A stretch of 64,000 nucleotides of DNA from Exiguobacterium sp. FSL W8-0210 (GCF_038006045.1 NZ_JBBOUK010000001.1:909001-973000); one strand, 5' to 3'; shown: positions 34,711-44,099, counted from the stretch's first letter. Notes: a model not told the origin generated them from the sequence alone. Translations and numbers: made by a program.

Positions 34711-35666
34711 AACGATATCATCGCTTGTTATCAAAAGGCATTTCCGCGAAAGAGACGTTACTCATTTTAAAACGATTCGAGCGTCAGCCGTTCGCGGAAG
34801 TAGTCGGAGAAATGGAACGCTGTCTTGAAAAAGGAGACTCCTTTTCAGCATCGCTTGAACCGCTTGCGTTAACGAATACTTTAAAACGACTTCTTTTTGT
34901 TGGAGAAAGGACAGAACGACCGTTGCTCGTCCTTCGCCAAATCGTGAAACTGCTCGACCTCGAAACAGAAATGCGATCGAAGTTTTGGAAGATGATCCGG
35001 TATCCGCTTGTTCTAGCGACTAGTCTATTCCTCCTGTTCTTCTTTTACGCCCTCTACGTATTTCCGTCTCTCCTTGAGATGTCGGACCCGAAGACTCTCC
35101 CCTCATTTCTGCATCTCCTTCTTCACCCCTCTGCGAAATATCTGCTCGCAAGTATTCCCGTTATTTTGTTAACCTCCGGTTACCTCTTTTTTCGCTTCTT
35201 TCCGTTAAACCGTATTTTACGACTGAAACCGTTACAGCGTTTGATTCGTCTCTACTACAGCTATTTATTCACGATCGAAGTAGGATCGTTCATCGATGCT
35301 GGCTTCTCGCTTGAAGAGACCTTTCGTCACCTCGAGCAAGGACAAGCGAATAAAAAAGGACATTTGTACGCTCGTCTACATGCTAAACAACAGGCAGGGG
35401 AACCACTTGCAGAAGCGCTTGGCGAAGATGAAATCATCGAAGCCGAGACGATTGGGATCGTCCATTTGGCGCGGGAAAGTGGCGATCTTGGTCCGTTGTT
35501 GCTTGAACAAGCGACACTCTTGCATGAGTCGATGGAAGAGGAACTAGAGAAAAAGTTGTTATGGATCGAGCCGATTTTGTACGGTGGATTGACGATCATG
35601 ACGGGAACGTTGTTTCTCATCTTGTATTATCCGATTCAGCTAGCGATACAGCAGCTTCCATTCTAA
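34665..35666 (+). CDS. comGB: Competence pseudopilus membrane protein ComGB
   Basis: A GspF/PilC-type polytopic protein that anchors pseudopilus assembly, with two F-domain repeats and three membrane helices. From the first standard start (TTG 34725) the chain would lose part of the family N-terminus. In frame just upstream lies RFLKRYHRLLSKGISA, the expected beginning of the first F-domain. The only start-like codon with a ribosome site (AAAAGGAGAGG, 7 nt spacing) is CTG at 34665. I therefore extend the gene to 34665, overlapping comGA by 46 nt. The end at 35666 is firm. Confidence 0.75.
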   Translation: MYRQKLTSRDQSRFLKRYHRLLSKGISAKETLLILKRFERQPFAEVVGEMERCLEKGDSFSASLEPLALTNTLKRLLFVGERTERPLLVLRQIVKLLDLETEMRSKFWKMIRYPLVLATSLFLLFFFYALYVFPSLLEMSDPKTLPSFLHLLLHPSAKYLLASIPVILLTSGYLFFRFFPLNRILRLKPLQRLIRLYYSYLFTIEVGSFIDAGFSLEETFRHLEQGQANKKGHLYARLHAKQQAGEPLAEALGEDEIIEAETIGIVHLARESGDLGPLLLEQATLLHESMEEELEKKLLWIEPILYGGLTIMTGTLFLILYYPIQLAIQQLPF

Positions 35667-35683
35667 ACAGAGGAGACGATACG

Positions 35684-35995
35684 ATGAAACAATTCTTAAA
35701 ACGACAAGACGGATTCACCTTACTTGAGATGGCAGCCGTCTTATTGATCATTTCATTGTTACTACTCGTTTTGATTCCAACGATGACAAGTGGAAAGGAC
35801 CAGGCGAAAGGTGTCAGTTGTGAGGCGAACATTCGCGTCATTCGCTCGGAGGTTAATTTGTATTATGCGAAAGAAAAGAAGTATCCGGAATCGCTCCAGA
35901 CGATCAACCGCGGAACAGCTGATAAACCGAATGCCCTCGTCTGTGATCAGGAGACGTATACGTATGATCCGAAGACTGGCGAACTTACGAAGTGA
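35684..35995 (+). CDS. comGC: Major pseudopilin ComGC
   Basis: A 103-residue prepilin with a short basic leader and the ComC processing site DG|FTLLEM, followed by a hydrophobic helix (about 14-33) and a small globular part with one disulphide candidate (C47 and C91 region). It forms the main pseudopilus filament for DNA uptake. The ATG at 35684 is preceded by AGAGGAGA. In-frame codons upstream lie inside comGB. Confidence 0.92.
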   Translation: MKQFLKRQDGFTLLEMAAVLLIISLLLLVLIPTMTSGKDQAKGVSCEANIRVIRSEVNLYYAKEKKYPESLQTINRGTADKPNALVCDQETYTYDPKTGELTK

Positions 35996-36425
35996 ACAAG
36001 GTTTTACCTTATTTGAGATGACGGCGGTGCTGACAATCATTGCTTGTTTACTTGTTTTTTTGTTGCCGGCACTGTTTGAAAAACGACCGGACTGGATTCC
36101 GCTTGAACAAGAGGTTCGTCTGATGGAACAAGATATTCAGACACTTCGACTCATGCAGTACTCAAAGCAAGATCAAGCATTGATGCAGTTTCGATTTCGA
36201 GGAGACGGTACAGGATACCTTGTCCTTGCGGATGACCGGTTGTTATGGCAACGGACATTCCAAAATGGTCATACGTGTACCGTTCCGCCCTCGAATCGCA
36301 TCATCTATTTTAAAAGCTATCACTCGATCTATGCAGCGACCTGGTCTTGCCGTTCGGCAACAGCCGAATATGAAATCAAATTCTTACTTGGGAATTATCA
36401 AATGGCAATCCGTAAAGTGAGGTGA
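35964..36425 (+). CDS. comGD: Minor pseudopilin ComGD
   Basis: A 153-residue type IV prepilin-like protein: leader MIRRLANLRSEQG, then FTLFEMTAVLTIIACLL as the N-methylated helix. The C-terminal part includes the ComGD-like WSCRSATAEYEI. The ATG at 35964 has AGGAGA 9 nt upstream and overlaps comGC by 32 nt. It is part of the tip complex of the pseudopilus. Confidence 0.88.
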   Translation: MIRRLANLRSEQGFTLFEMTAVLTIIACLLVFLLPALFEKRPDWIPLEQEVRLMEQDIQTLRLMQYSKQDQALMQFRFRGDGTGYLVLADDRLLWQRTFQNGHTCTVPPSNRIIYFKSYHSIYAATWSCRSATAEYEIKFLLGNYQMAIRKVR

Positions 36426-36430
36426 GAAGT

Positions 36431-36790
36431 ATGCAGAACGAACGCCAAGCGGGCTTCTCTTTGCTTGAAGTAATGCTTTCTATCGTTGCAATCGGTATCT
36501 TCATGATGTTAGCGATTGATCCTTATCTCGATTTACGGACGAAACAAATGAAATGGGAACAAGAGACGGAACAGCTTGAGCAGATGGCTACGGATCAAGT
36601 TGAAAACCGAACAGCGTCCTATGTCCTGAAACAAGGAGCGTGGTGCAATGAAACGATGTGTCTTGCGAGCGGAATCCGGAATGACCCTTCTCGAACTGTC
36701 ATTCGTCCTATGGCTGAGCCCACTTCTTCTGCTGGCAATCTTGACACTGACCCCACTCGTTCGTCCGCCGGAAGTCAACCGAATGAATGA
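36431..36790 (+). CDS. comGE: Minor pseudopilin ComGE
   Basis: A 119-residue prepilin-like protein with the cleavage site AG|FSLLEVML and one hydrophobic helix. The first 75 residues look like ComGE. The last 48 (from MCLASGIRN) are polar and are encoded by DNA that also encodes the start of ComGF in another frame. The ATG at 36431 has AGGTGAG upstream. A GTG at 36422 is possible. The total length is normal, but the tail is probably unconstrained. Confidence 0.8.
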   Translation: MQNERQAGFSLLEVMLSIVAIGIFMMLAIDPYLDLRTKQMKWEQETEQLEQMATDQVENRTASYVLKQGAWCNETMCLASGIRNDPSRTVIRPMAEPTSSAGNLDTDPTRSSAGSQPNE

Positions 36791-37076
36791 AGAATTGTTC
36801 TTTCATACCGTGGAACGACTGATGTGGCGCAGTACGATGTGTGAGCGCCTCGGAGACGAGATTCGTGGAATGGACGTCAATCCGGGAGAGACAGCTGAAA
36901 AGTGGCGTCTCGTCCGTGTGCAAGATCAACTACGTCTCAAGAAAGAACAGGGAGGTGAACTGACATACGCCCGCGATGTCAAACAATATACCGTGACAGG
37001 GGATGCCGAGATTCTCTCGATTCAGTTGAACGACAGCAGACGTTCCTTCCGATGCGTCAGGAAGGATTCATCTTGA
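36648..37076 (+). CDS. comGF: Minor pseudopilin ComGF
   Basis: A 142-residue prepilin-like protein: leader MKRCVLRAESG, then MTLLELSFVLWL as processing site and helix. The C-terminal half (RLVRVQDQLRLKKE, RRSFRCV) matches the ComGF pattern. AAGGAG lies 9 nt before the ATG. It overlaps comGE by 143 nt and comGG by 25 nt. Confidence 0.83.
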   Translation: MKRCVLRAESGMTLLELSFVLWLSPLLLLAILTLTPLVRPPEVNRMNEELFFHTVERLMWRSTMCERLGDEIRGMDVNPGETAEKWRLVRVQDQLRLKKEQGGELTYARDVKQYTVTGDAEILSIQLNDSRRSFRCVRKDSS

Positions 37077-37345
37077 TTCAAACGTTACTGTTACTTCTAG
37101 GAATGGGAGTCGTACTCTTGATTTCTTGTCAGCAAATTGACGAAGAGATGCGGCATCATCAGTTAGAGCAAGAAGCCCTTCAACTCGAGTCTCTCATTCG
37201 AGCGGCGAAAGCAGATTGTACGAAGGACGAGACCCTCCGCTACCCAATCGGACAAGTCAGCTGTACAGCGACCGATAAAGGCTTTAAAATGGAAGCGAGA
37301 TTAGAGAATGGTCAAAGAATCGAGGCGGTCGTCACACATGAGTAA
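37052..37345 (+). CDS. comGG: Minor pseudopilin ComGG
   Basis: A 97-residue protein with a very short leader (MRQEG), a hydrophobic helix (FILIQTLLLLLGMGVVLLI) and a short polar tail with two cysteines. It has no standard prepilin glutamate at position 5, as is usual for ComGG. It is placed last in the comG operon, overlapping comGF by 25 nt and aroK by 8 nt. Confidence 0.8.
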   Translation: MRQEGFILIQTLLLLLGMGVVLLISCQQIDEEMRHHQLEQEALQLESLIRAAKADCTKDETLRYPIGQVSCTATDKGFKMEARLENGQRIEAVVTHE

Positions 37346-37823
37346 GGTTTATTTGATTGGGTTTATGGGAACTGGTAAAACAGCTGTCGGACATCGATTG
37401 GGTTCACAATACGAGGTCGACGAACTGGATGAACGGTTCAAACAGGAACATGGACAAACGATTACCGCTTTTTTCGCTGAGCATGGCGAAGCAGGGTTTC
37501 GTACACATGAAAGCGAATTGTTGAAGAGTAGCAATGCGGAAGTGGTTGTCACGGGTGGCGGGATCGTCGAACGGGAAGAGAACCGACTGTACATGCAGGA
37601 GTCCGGAACAGTCGTCTGGATCGATACACCCTTTGATTTGATTTGGGAACGTATCGCCGCTGATCCGAATCGTCCACTCGTGACAGAACGGGAACAAGTG
37701 AGACGATTGTTTGAACGTCGCTATTCCTTATATGCTGGAGTAGCTACTGTCCGACTTGAAGGAACGGCATCAATCGAAGAATTAACGCGTGCGATTGAAA
37801 CTGTATTGGAGGAGAAGTCATGA
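37338..37823 (+). CDS. aroK: Shikimate kinase
   Basis: A 161-residue P-loop kinase of aromatic amino acid synthesis that phosphorylates shikimate. It has Walker A GFMGTGKTAVG, a DELDERF substrate region, FRTHESELL, VVTGGGIV and the lid RPLV. The ATG at 37338 lies 8 nt inside comGG. An upstream in-frame start is deeper inside comGG. Location between comG and gcvT is also seen in staphylococci. Another chorismate gene, aroQ, lies at 46.3 kb. Confidence 0.92.
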   Translation: MSKVYLIGFMGTGKTAVGHRLGSQYEVDELDERFKQEHGQTITAFFAEHGEAGFRTHESELLKSSNAEVVVTGGGIVEREENRLYMQESGTVVWIDTPFDLIWERIAADPNRPLVTEREQVRRLFERRYSLYAGVATVRLEGTASIEELTRAIETVLEEKS

Positions 37824-38134
37824 TTTGGATTACGTTAGGTATTATTTTATTGGCTATCATAGGACTCGTGTTGTTCGGATTCAGTCTTTACAAAAAGAAG
37901 CTGTCTCAGGATATTCGGCAGTTAAAACAACTGATGGAGCGCTTTACGATTCGTCAGCAAACCTTGCAGACGAACATTGATCATACGACGCAGCGAATCG
38001 ATCAAATCAAAGGGAATATCAATCGAATCACTGAAGAAGGAAATCGTGTGAAGCAAGGAGCGAGCCAATTGGTGACGGAAGGTCGTCGACTCCAGGAGGA
38101 AATCAAACGAACTGCCGGAATCAAACAATTTTGA
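37820..38134 (+). CDS. Membrane-anchored coiled-coil protein, unknown
   Basis: A 104-residue protein with one N-terminal membrane helix (about 3-24) followed by about 75 residues of uninterrupted heptad-like polar helix rich in Q, R and K (DQIKGNINRITEEGNRVKQG). It resembles DUF948-type proteins in layout, but I do not assign it. It overlaps aroK by 4 nt (ATGA) after GGAGGAGAAG, so it is the last gene of the comG-aroK transcript. A terminator follows. Confidence 0.7.
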   Translation: MIWITLGIILLAIIGLVLFGFSLYKKKLSQDIRQLKQLMERFTIRQQTLQTNIDHTTQRIDQIKGNINRITEEGNRVKQGASQLVTEGRRLQEEIKRTAGIKQF

Positions 38135-38167
38135 AATGGCTTTCATGGGAAGAATATGAAACAATAG

Positions 38168-38199
38168 GAGAGAAGGGACAGGGTCCTTTCTCTCTTTTT
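38168..38199 (+). terminator. Terminator after the comG-aroK operon
   Basis: The stem GAGAGAAGGGAC / GTCCTTTCTCTC with a short loop is followed by TTTTT. Confidence 0.88.
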
Positions 38200-38318
38200 C
38201 GTATGTTCCTTTTTCCGAATAATACTAGATAATTATGATTTTAATTGGTAAGATGGATTTGAAAATGGAACATTAAAGAGAAGAGAGAGCGAAAACGTTC
38301 GTAAATAGGGGGATTTGT

Positions 38319-39401
38319 ATGAGTCAAACGACATTGAAAAGAACACCGTTATTCGAGACGGTTTCGCAAACCGGTAAGATGGTGGATTTTGCGGGATTTG
38401 AAATGCCAGTTTTGTTTTCCTCGATTAAAGAAGAACACGTTGCAGTAAGGGAGAACGTCGGCATGTTCGATGTCTCGCACATGGGAGAACTGTTCGTCAG
38501 CGGACCGGATGCTCTGACGTTTTTACAAGCTACATTATCGAACGATATTTCGAAGATTGCGGTGGGGCAAGCGCAATATAACGTCTTATGCCAAGAAGAC
38601 GGTGGGACAGTGGATGATTTACTCGTCTATCGTTTGGCAGAAACGGACTATCTTCTCGTCGTCAATGCTTCGAACATTGAAAAAGACGAACAACATTTAC
38701 GTCACTATCTAACAGGAGACGTCACGCTTGAGAATCAATCGGAACAATATGGTCAAATTGCGGTCCAAGGACCACGTGCGGAAGCCATCCTTTCCGGCAT
38801 GACACCACTTGTCTTATCAGAGATCGGATTTTTCAAGTTCCAACGTGGGACGGTTGCAGGAGTGGAAATGATCGTCTCACGCAGTGGGTACACAGGGGAA
38901 GATGGGTTCGAACTCTACATGGCAGCTGGTGACGCACCTGCTGTCTGGCAAGCACTGCTTGAGCAAGGTGTCGTACCATGCGGGCTCGGGGCACGTGACA
39001 CATTACGTTTTGAGGCATGTCTTCCACTTTATGGACATGAATTATCAGCAACGATTTCACCAATCGAAGCGGGAATGGGCTTTGCGGTCAAACCACAAGT
39101 CAAACCGTTCGTCGGTTCGGAAGTCTTGTTGCAACAGAAAGAACAAGGAGCACCGCGACGCTTGATCGGTCTTGAATTACTCGATAAAGGGATTGCGCGT
39201 CAAGATGCACCGGTTTGGCACGACGGGGAAGTCGTTGGTGTGGTGACGACAGGTACGTTGCCGCCGACAGTCGGAAAAGCGATTGCTTGGGCACTCGTTC
39301 CTGCAGAAGTAGCGGAACAAGAGCAATTTGAAGTGGAAGTACGCGGAAAACGTTTAGCAGCGAAACGAACAGCGACACCGTTTTATCGTCGCACGAAATA
39401 A
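38319..39401 (+). CDS. gcvT: Glycine cleavage system T protein
   Basis: A 360-residue aminomethyltransferase: it moves the methylene group from aminomethyl-lipoyl H protein to tetrahydrofolate, releasing ammonia. Recognisable family blocks are FDVSHMGE, SNDISKIAVGQAQY, SRSGYTGEDGFE (catalytic region) and GLGARDTLRFEA. It is the first gene of gcvT-gcvPA-gcvPB, with 13-nt spacing to gcvPA. No glycine riboswitch is seen in the 184 nt upstream. H protein is not in the window. Confidence 0.95.
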   Translation: MSQTTLKRTPLFETVSQTGKMVDFAGFEMPVLFSSIKEEHVAVRENVGMFDVSHMGELFVSGPDALTFLQATLSNDISKIAVGQAQYNVLCQEDGGTVDDLLVYRLAETDYLLVVNASNIEKDEQHLRHYLTGDVTLENQSEQYGQIAVQGPRAEAILSGMTPLVLSEIGFFKFQRGTVAGVEMIVSRSGYTGEDGFELYMAAGDAPAVWQALLEQGVVPCGLGARDTLRFEACLPLYGHELSATISPIEAGMGFAVKPQVKPFVGSEVLLQQKEQGAPRRLIGLELLDKGIARQDAPVWHDGEVVGVVTTGTLPPTVGKAIAWALVPAEVAEQEQFEVEVRGKRLAAKRTATPFYRRTK

Positions 39402-39414
39402 GGGGGATATTTCT

Positions 39415-40761
39415 ATGGATTTTCGTTATTTACCAATGACAGCAGAAGATGAGCAGGCGATGTTACAGACGATCGGTGCAGCATCGATCGAAGATTTACT
39501 CGCTGATATCCCGGCATCCGTCCGTGATAACGGTACATTGGAAGAAGTCGGTGTGCCACTTCCGGAAACGGACTTGATTCGGACGCTATCGAAGCTTGCC
39601 GACCAAAACATGAATACGAAACAATATTCATCGTTCCTTGGCGCAGGCATCTATGATCACTATGCACCTGCTGTCGTCAATCATATGTTACTGCGCTCAG
39701 AGTTTTACACTGCCTATACACCGTATCAGCCAGAGATTTCGCAAGGTGAACTACAAGCGATTTTTGAATTCCAATCGATGATTTGTGAATTGACAGGGAT
39801 GGATGTCGCGAACTCGTCGATGTATGACGGTATCACGGCGTTAGCGGAAGCGGCTATGCTTGCTTGTGCCCATACGAAGAAAAAGACGATCGTTCTTTCA
39901 GACGGCGTTCACCCGGAGGCACACGATGTCGTTCGGACGTATGCGAACGGTCCAGGACTAAACGTCGAGACGTTGGCGCTTGAGCAAGGTGTCACACGGA
40001 TCGATCAACTCGATGCCATCGAAGACGTCGCCTGTGTCATCGTGCAGTATCCGAACTTCTACGGTCGTGTCGAAGAACTACAAGCATTGGCCGATGCGAC
40101 TCATGCTCGTGGTGCGCTGTTCATCGTCTCTGCGAATCCACTGGCACTCGGTATCTTAGAAGCACCAGGTAAACTTGGCGCTGACATAACGATCGGAGAC
40201 TGCCAACCGTTCGGAATTCCACAAAGTTTTGGTGGACCGACGTGTGGTTATTTCACGACGACAAAAGCGTTGATGCGTAAGATTCCGGGACGTCTCGTTG
40301 GGCAGACCGTCGATGAGAATGGGAAACGCGGTTTCGTTCTGACGTTACAAGCACGTGAACAACACATTCGCCGTGACAAGGCGACATCTAACATTTGTTC
40401 GAACCAAGCGTTGAATGCACTCGCTGCTTCGATCGCGATGAGTGCACTCGGAAAACGGGGTATCCGGGAACTCGCGACACGCAACTTGCAAACGGCACAT
40501 GCCTTAAAACAAAAGCTGAAACAGGCTGGCTTTACGATCGTTGACGATGGACCGAGCTTCAATGAATTCGTCGTTACGCTACCGATCGATGCAACACGTG
40601 CGAGTCAACAATTGCTCGATCACGGGATCATCGGCGGTTTGCCGTTAGGATCGTATGACGCGGCACGTCAAAATGAAATGCTTGTTTGTGCAACGGAATT
40701 ACGGACGAATGAAGAGTTGGATCAATTCGTGACAGCGTTAGGGGGACTCACACATGAATGA
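39415..40761 (+). CDS. gcvPA: Glycine dehydrogenase (decarboxylating) subunit 1
   Basis: A 448-residue N-terminal half of P protein. It has the typical start [49 protein letters not shown] and [14 protein letters not shown]. It pairs with GcvPB to form the PLP-dependent glycine decarboxylase that loads lipoyl-H protein. It overlaps gcvPB by 8 nt. The split PA/PB arrangement is normal for Bacillales. Confidence 0.95.
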   Translation: MDFRYLPMTAEDEQAMLQTIGAASIEDLLADIPASVRDNGTLEEVGVPLPETDLIRTLSKLADQNMNTKQYSSFLGAGIYDHYAPAVVNHMLLRSEFYTAYTPYQPEISQGELQAIFEFQSMICELTGMDVANSSMYDGITALAEAAMLACAHTKKKTIVLSDGVHPEAHDVVRTYANGPGLNVETLALEQGVTRIDQLDAIEDVACVIVQYPNFYGRVEELQALADATHARGALFIVSANPLALGILEAPGKLGADITIGDCQPFGIPQSFGGPTCGYFTTTKALMRKIPGRLVGQTVDENGKRGFVLTLQAREQHIRRDKATSNICSNQALNALAASIAMSALGKRGIRELATRNLQTAHALKQKLKQAGFTIVDDGPSFNEFVVTLPIDATRASQQLLDHGIIGGLPLGSYDAARQNEMLVCATELRTNEELDQFVTALGGLTHE

Positions 40762-42223
40762 GCAAACATTGATCTTTGAAATTTCTAAACCGGGTCGTAT
40801 CGCCTTTAGCTTACCGTTACCGACTGTCGATGAGGTGGCAGTAGAAGAATTGTTACCGGCTTCGATGTTACGGAAGGAAGACGTGGCGCTACCGGAAGTA
40901 TCTGAACTGGATCTCGTCCGTCACTACACGGCACTCTCGAACCGTAACCATGGTGTGGATTCTGGATTCTATCCACTCGGGTCATGTACGATGAAATACA
41001 ACCCGAAAATTAATGAAGATATGGCACGCCTCCCTGGGTTTGCACACATTCACCCGCTTCAACCAGTCGAAAGTGTCCAAGGGGCACTCGGTTTAATGTA
41101 TGATCTGCAAGAAAAACTCGCAGTCATCACAGGAATGGATGAAGTGACGCTCCAGCCGGCGGCGGGAGCACACGGTGAATGGACAGGCTTGATGCTGATT
41201 AAGGCCTACCATCATGCACGCGGTGACTTTAAACGGACGAAAGTCCTCGTACCGGACTCCGCGCACGGAACAAACCCGGCATCGGCATCAGTCGCTGGAT
41301 TTGATACCGTGACGGTCTTATCGGATGAACGTGGTCTCGTTGATCTAGCAGACTTAAAGAAAAAAGTCGGTGACGATACAGCGGCACTCATGTTGACGAA
41401 TCCAAACACGCTCGGTCTGTTTGAGTCGGATATCGTCGAAATCGCAAAAGCGGTTCACGAAGCAGGTGGAAAACTCTATTATGATGGTGCGAACTCGAAT
41501 GCGATCATGGGCATTGCTCGTCCAGGGGACATGGGCTTTGATGTCGTTCACTTGAACTTGCATAAGACGTTCACAGGACCGCACGGTGGCGGCGGACCAG
41601 GGTCGGGTCCAGTAGGGGTCAAACAAGATTTGATTCCGTATTTACCGAAACCAATCGTCCGCAAAGAAGAAGAGCGTTATGTCCTCGATTACGATCGTCC
41701 GGAAGCAATCGGTCGCGTCAAACCATTCTACGGTAACTTCGGCATCAACGTTCGTGCCTATAGCTATATTCGGACGATGGGTGGGGCAGGTCTCGCTCGC
41801 GTCTCGAAAGAAGCGGTCTTGAATGCGAACTATATGTTGGCTCGTCTCAAAGGTGCGTATGACGCGCCATACGACGTCTATTGCAAGCACGAATTCGTCT
41901 TGTCGGGTAAACGTCAAAAAGCACTAGGTGTCCGGACGCTTGATATCGCTAAACGTCTGCTTGACTTTGGATACCATCCACCAACGATCTACTTCCCGTT
42001 GAACGTCGAGGAGTGTATCATGATCGAACCGACGGAAACAGAGTCAAAAGAAACACTCGATGCCTTTTGTGATGCGATGCTCCAGATTGCAAAAGAGGTC
42101 GAAGAGACACCAGATGTCGTCTTAAATGCACCACACACGACGGTCGTCAAACGGATGGACGAGACACTTGCTGCTCGAAAACCGGTCTTACGCTACGAAC
42201 CAAAACAAGAAGTACACGCATAA
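40754..42223 (+). CDS. gcvPB: Glycine dehydrogenase (decarboxylating) subunit 2
   Basis: A 489-residue PLP-binding half of P protein. The Schiff-base lysine is in [16 protein letters not shown], and SHGTNPAS-like AHGTNPASA and [10 protein letters not shown] are present. With GcvPA it decarboxylates glycine and transfers aminomethyl to H protein. It closes the gcv operon, and a bidirectional hairpin follows. The octanoyltransferase LipM, needed for H-protein lipoylation, is encoded 0.6 kb further on. Confidence 0.95.
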   Translation: MNEQTLIFEISKPGRIAFSLPLPTVDEVAVEELLPASMLRKEDVALPEVSELDLVRHYTALSNRNHGVDSGFYPLGSCTMKYNPKINEDMARLPGFAHIHPLQPVESVQGALGLMYDLQEKLAVITGMDEVTLQPAAGAHGEWTGLMLIKAYHHARGDFKRTKVLVPDSAHGTNPASASVAGFDTVTVLSDERGLVDLADLKKKVGDDTAALMLTNPNTLGLFESDIVEIAKAVHEAGGKLYYDGANSNAIMGIARPGDMGFDVVHLNLHKTFTGPHGGGGPGSGPVGVKQDLIPYLPKPIVRKEEERYVLDYDRPEAIGRVKPFYGNFGINVRAYSYIRTMGGAGLARVSKEAVLNANYMLARLKGAYDAPYDVYCKHEFVLSGKRQKALGVRTLDIAKRLLDFGYHPPTIYFPLNVEECIMIEPTETESKETLDAFCDAMLQIAKEVEETPDVVLNAPHTTVVKRMDETLAARKPVLRYEPKQEVHA

Positions 42224-42233
42224 GCTACTTCAT

Positions 42234-42274
42234 AAAAAAGAGGACCTCTCCGACGAAGGAGAGATCCTCTTTTT
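42234..42274. terminator. Bidirectional terminator after gcvPB
   Basis: AAAAAGAGGA(C)CTCTCC and GGAGAG(A)TCCTCTTTTT form a 16-bp stem between the convergent gcvPB and yqhL-like genes. Confidence 0.93.
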
Positions 42275-42289
42275 GCGATGAACGAAGCA

Positions 42290-42670
42290 TTAGCTCCGTT
42301 TGATTTTTCCTGACCACTGCTTGAATCCGCCTTTTAACTGATACAGATTCGTATAACCAGCTTTTTTCAAGACTTTTGCAGCCTGTGAAGAACGCATGCT
42401 ACCTTGACAATACAAATAAATCGGCATGTCTTTTCGTAATTCCTTCGAGCGCATCTTCATTTGGCTGACCGGGATGTTACGGGCACCGACGATGTGTCCA
42501 CCTTTGAATTCCTGTGTCTCGCGAACATCGACGATTTGTGCTTTACGGTAGTTCGCACGGAATTCTTCTTGCGACAATTTCGTGATGCCTTTGACCGGCA
42601 TGAAACGCCAAGCGATGTAGGCGATCAGCGCGACCCATAATACGATCGTAATGATAGTTCCAGTTTCCAT
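42290..42670 (-). CDS. yqhL: Membrane-anchored rhodanese-like protein, YqhL-like
   Basis: A 126-residue protein with one N-terminal membrane helix (METGTIITIVLWVALIAYIA) and a single rhodanese domain. The active-site loop YCQGSMRSSQAA has the catalytic cysteine. It likely handles persulfide sulfur at the membrane, but the acceptor is unknown. The start at 42670 is chosen because the helix begins there and AAGGGGTTGG lies upstream. A longer frame to 42739 is possible. Position between gcv and lipM matches B. subtilis. Confidence 0.83.
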   Translation of the reverse strand: METGTIITIVLWVALIAYIAWRFMPVKGITKLSQEEFRANYRKAQIVDVRETQEFKGGHIVGARNIPVSQMKMRSKELRKDMPIYLYCQGSMRSSQAAKVLKKAGYTNLYQLKGGFKQWSGKIKRS

Positions 42671-42808
42671 ATTCGACTTCCAACCCCTTCGTTCGTTTAA
42701 CCTCTGTTTCATTATAGTCAACGAAATCGATTTCGGCAATCGACTCGTGATTGCGCGACCGAGAATGGGTTTGATACACTAAGACGGAAACGTTTTGGGG
42801 GTGCTCAA

Positions 42809-43639
42809 GTGAACAGAGAGTGGCAAGTGTTGACGACGCCGGCAATGGAGCCGGCAATGAACATGGCAATTGATGAAGCATTGATTCAGTTCGTCGGGCG
42901 TGGTGAAATCGCACCGACGCTGCGTTTTTACTCATGGGAACCACGTGGATTAAGCGTTGGTCATTTTCAACGGGCAACCCGTGATATCGATCGAAAGCGG
43001 ATCGCGGAGCTCGGGATTCCGATCGTGCGTCGGATGACAGGAGGGCGCGCTGTCTTGCACGCAGACGAGTTGACATACAGTGTCGTCATCCCAGAAGATA
43101 CAGAAGGTTTACCACGCACGGTCATCGAAAGTTATCGGATGTTGACGGAAGGAATTCGCAAAGGATACCATCACCTCGGCATTCCGGTCGAATTTTCCGT
43201 TCCGTTGACGGAAGAGGAAAAGGAAGAATTACGGAAGCCGAAATCAGCCGTTTGTTTTGATGCAGCGTCGTATTATGAACTCGCTGTTGGAAAACGGAAA
43301 GTCGCCGGAAGTGCACAAGTTCGCCATCAAGGCGTTGTTCTGCAGCACGGTTCGGTCCCACTCTCTGTCGATGAAGGTGAATTGTTTGATTGTTTCTTGT
43401 ATGATGATGAGTCGACGCGCGAACGGATGAAAGCGCGTTTTTCAGGAAAAGCTGTCGCTTTGAATGAGCTAGCAGGTCGCGCAGTCGCATTTGACGAGGT
43501 ACGAGAAGCGTTCACGAAAGGCTTCGAAGAGGCGCTTGATTTGTCGTTCGTTCCATTAACGTTCACTAGCGAGCAGTGGCAGGAGATTGAGCGTCTTGCC
43601 GAGAAATACCGTAGTGATGAGTGGAACTGGAAACGCTAA
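42809..43639 (+). CDS. lipM: Octanoyl-[GcvH]:protein N-octanoyltransferase
   Basis: A 276-residue enzyme of the LplA/BirA fold. It transfers octanoyl from acyl carrier protein to GcvH, the first step of lipoate synthesis. The catalytic cysteine C149 lies in AVCFDAASYYE, which separates LipM from lipoate ligases. RRMTGGRAVLH and KVAGSAQVRH are the substrate-binding motifs. The GTG start has GGGGGTG upstream. It lies beside gcv genes and before mntR, as in B. subtilis yqhM. Confidence 0.92.
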   Translation: MNREWQVLTTPAMEPAMNMAIDEALIQFVGRGEIAPTLRFYSWEPRGLSVGHFQRATRDIDRKRIAELGIPIVRRMTGGRAVLHADELTYSVVIPEDTEGLPRTVIESYRMLTEGIRKGYHHLGIPVEFSVPLTEEEKEELRKPKSAVCFDAASYYELAVGKRKVAGSAQVRHQGVVLQHGSVPLSVDEGELFDCFLYDDESTRERMKARFSGKAVALNELAGRAVAFDEVREAFTKGFEEALDLSFVPLTFTSEQWQEIERLAEKYRSDEWNWKR

Positions 43640-43663
43640 TGAATGAAATGGGAAGGTGATGTC

Positions 43664-44086
43664 GTGCCAACTCCGAGTATGGAAGATTATTTGGAACAAA
43701 TTTATAAACTGATTGAAGATAAGGGGTATGCCCGCGTATCGGATATAGCGGAGTCGTTAGGAGTTCACCCGTCCTCGGTAACGAAGATGGTTCAAAAGCT
43801 CGACCGGGAGACGTATCTCGTTTATGAAAAGTATCGGGGTCTCATGCTGACGCCTAAAGGACGCAAAATCGGAAAGCGTCTCGTGGAACGACACGCCTTA
43901 CTTGAAGATTTTCTTCGTCTCGTTGGTGTGGATGAAGAACTGATCTATAAGGATGTCGAAGGAATCGAACATCATATTAGTATCGAAGCATTGGATAAGA
44001 TCAACGGAATGATTCAGTTCTTCGCAGAACGTCCTGGTTTGAAAGAGGAACTGCATCGCTATCAACAAGCCCATCCAGAGGATTGA
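43664..44086 (+). CDS. mntR: Manganese transport regulator MntR
   Basis: A 140-residue DtxR-family repressor that senses Mn(II) and represses manganese uptake genes. The metal ligands are visible: D and E in MEDYLEQ, H in VERHALLE, and E, E and H in DVEGIEHH. The winged helix carries [18 protein letters not shown] at 43664 is chosen since translation then begins PTPSMEDY as in Bacillus MntR, with AAGGTGAT 5 nt upstream. An ATG at 43643 is less likely. Target operators for mntH/mntABC are not in the window. Confidence 0.93.
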   Translation: MPTPSMEDYLEQIYKLIEDKGYARVSDIAESLGVHPSSVTKMVQKLDRETYLVYEKYRGLMLTPKGRKIGKRLVERHALLEDFLRLVGVDEELIYKDVEGIEHHISIEALDKINGMIQFFAERPGLKEELHRYQQAHPED

Positions 44087-44099
44087 GGCTTGTTTTTTT
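44064..44099 (+). terminator. Terminator overlapping the end of mntR
   Basis: ACAAGCC pairs with GGCTTGT across the mntR stop codon and a T run of seven follows. Confidence 0.75.

Noticed and set aside
38168-38199. Glycine riboswitch starting with GGAGAG before gcvT
   Set aside because: The GGAGAG is part of a simple terminator hairpin, and none of the conserved aptamer core follows.
42543-43076. 177-codon antisense frame over lipM and the yqhL region
   Set aside because: Opposite two recognised genes, with no ribosome site or recognisable domain.
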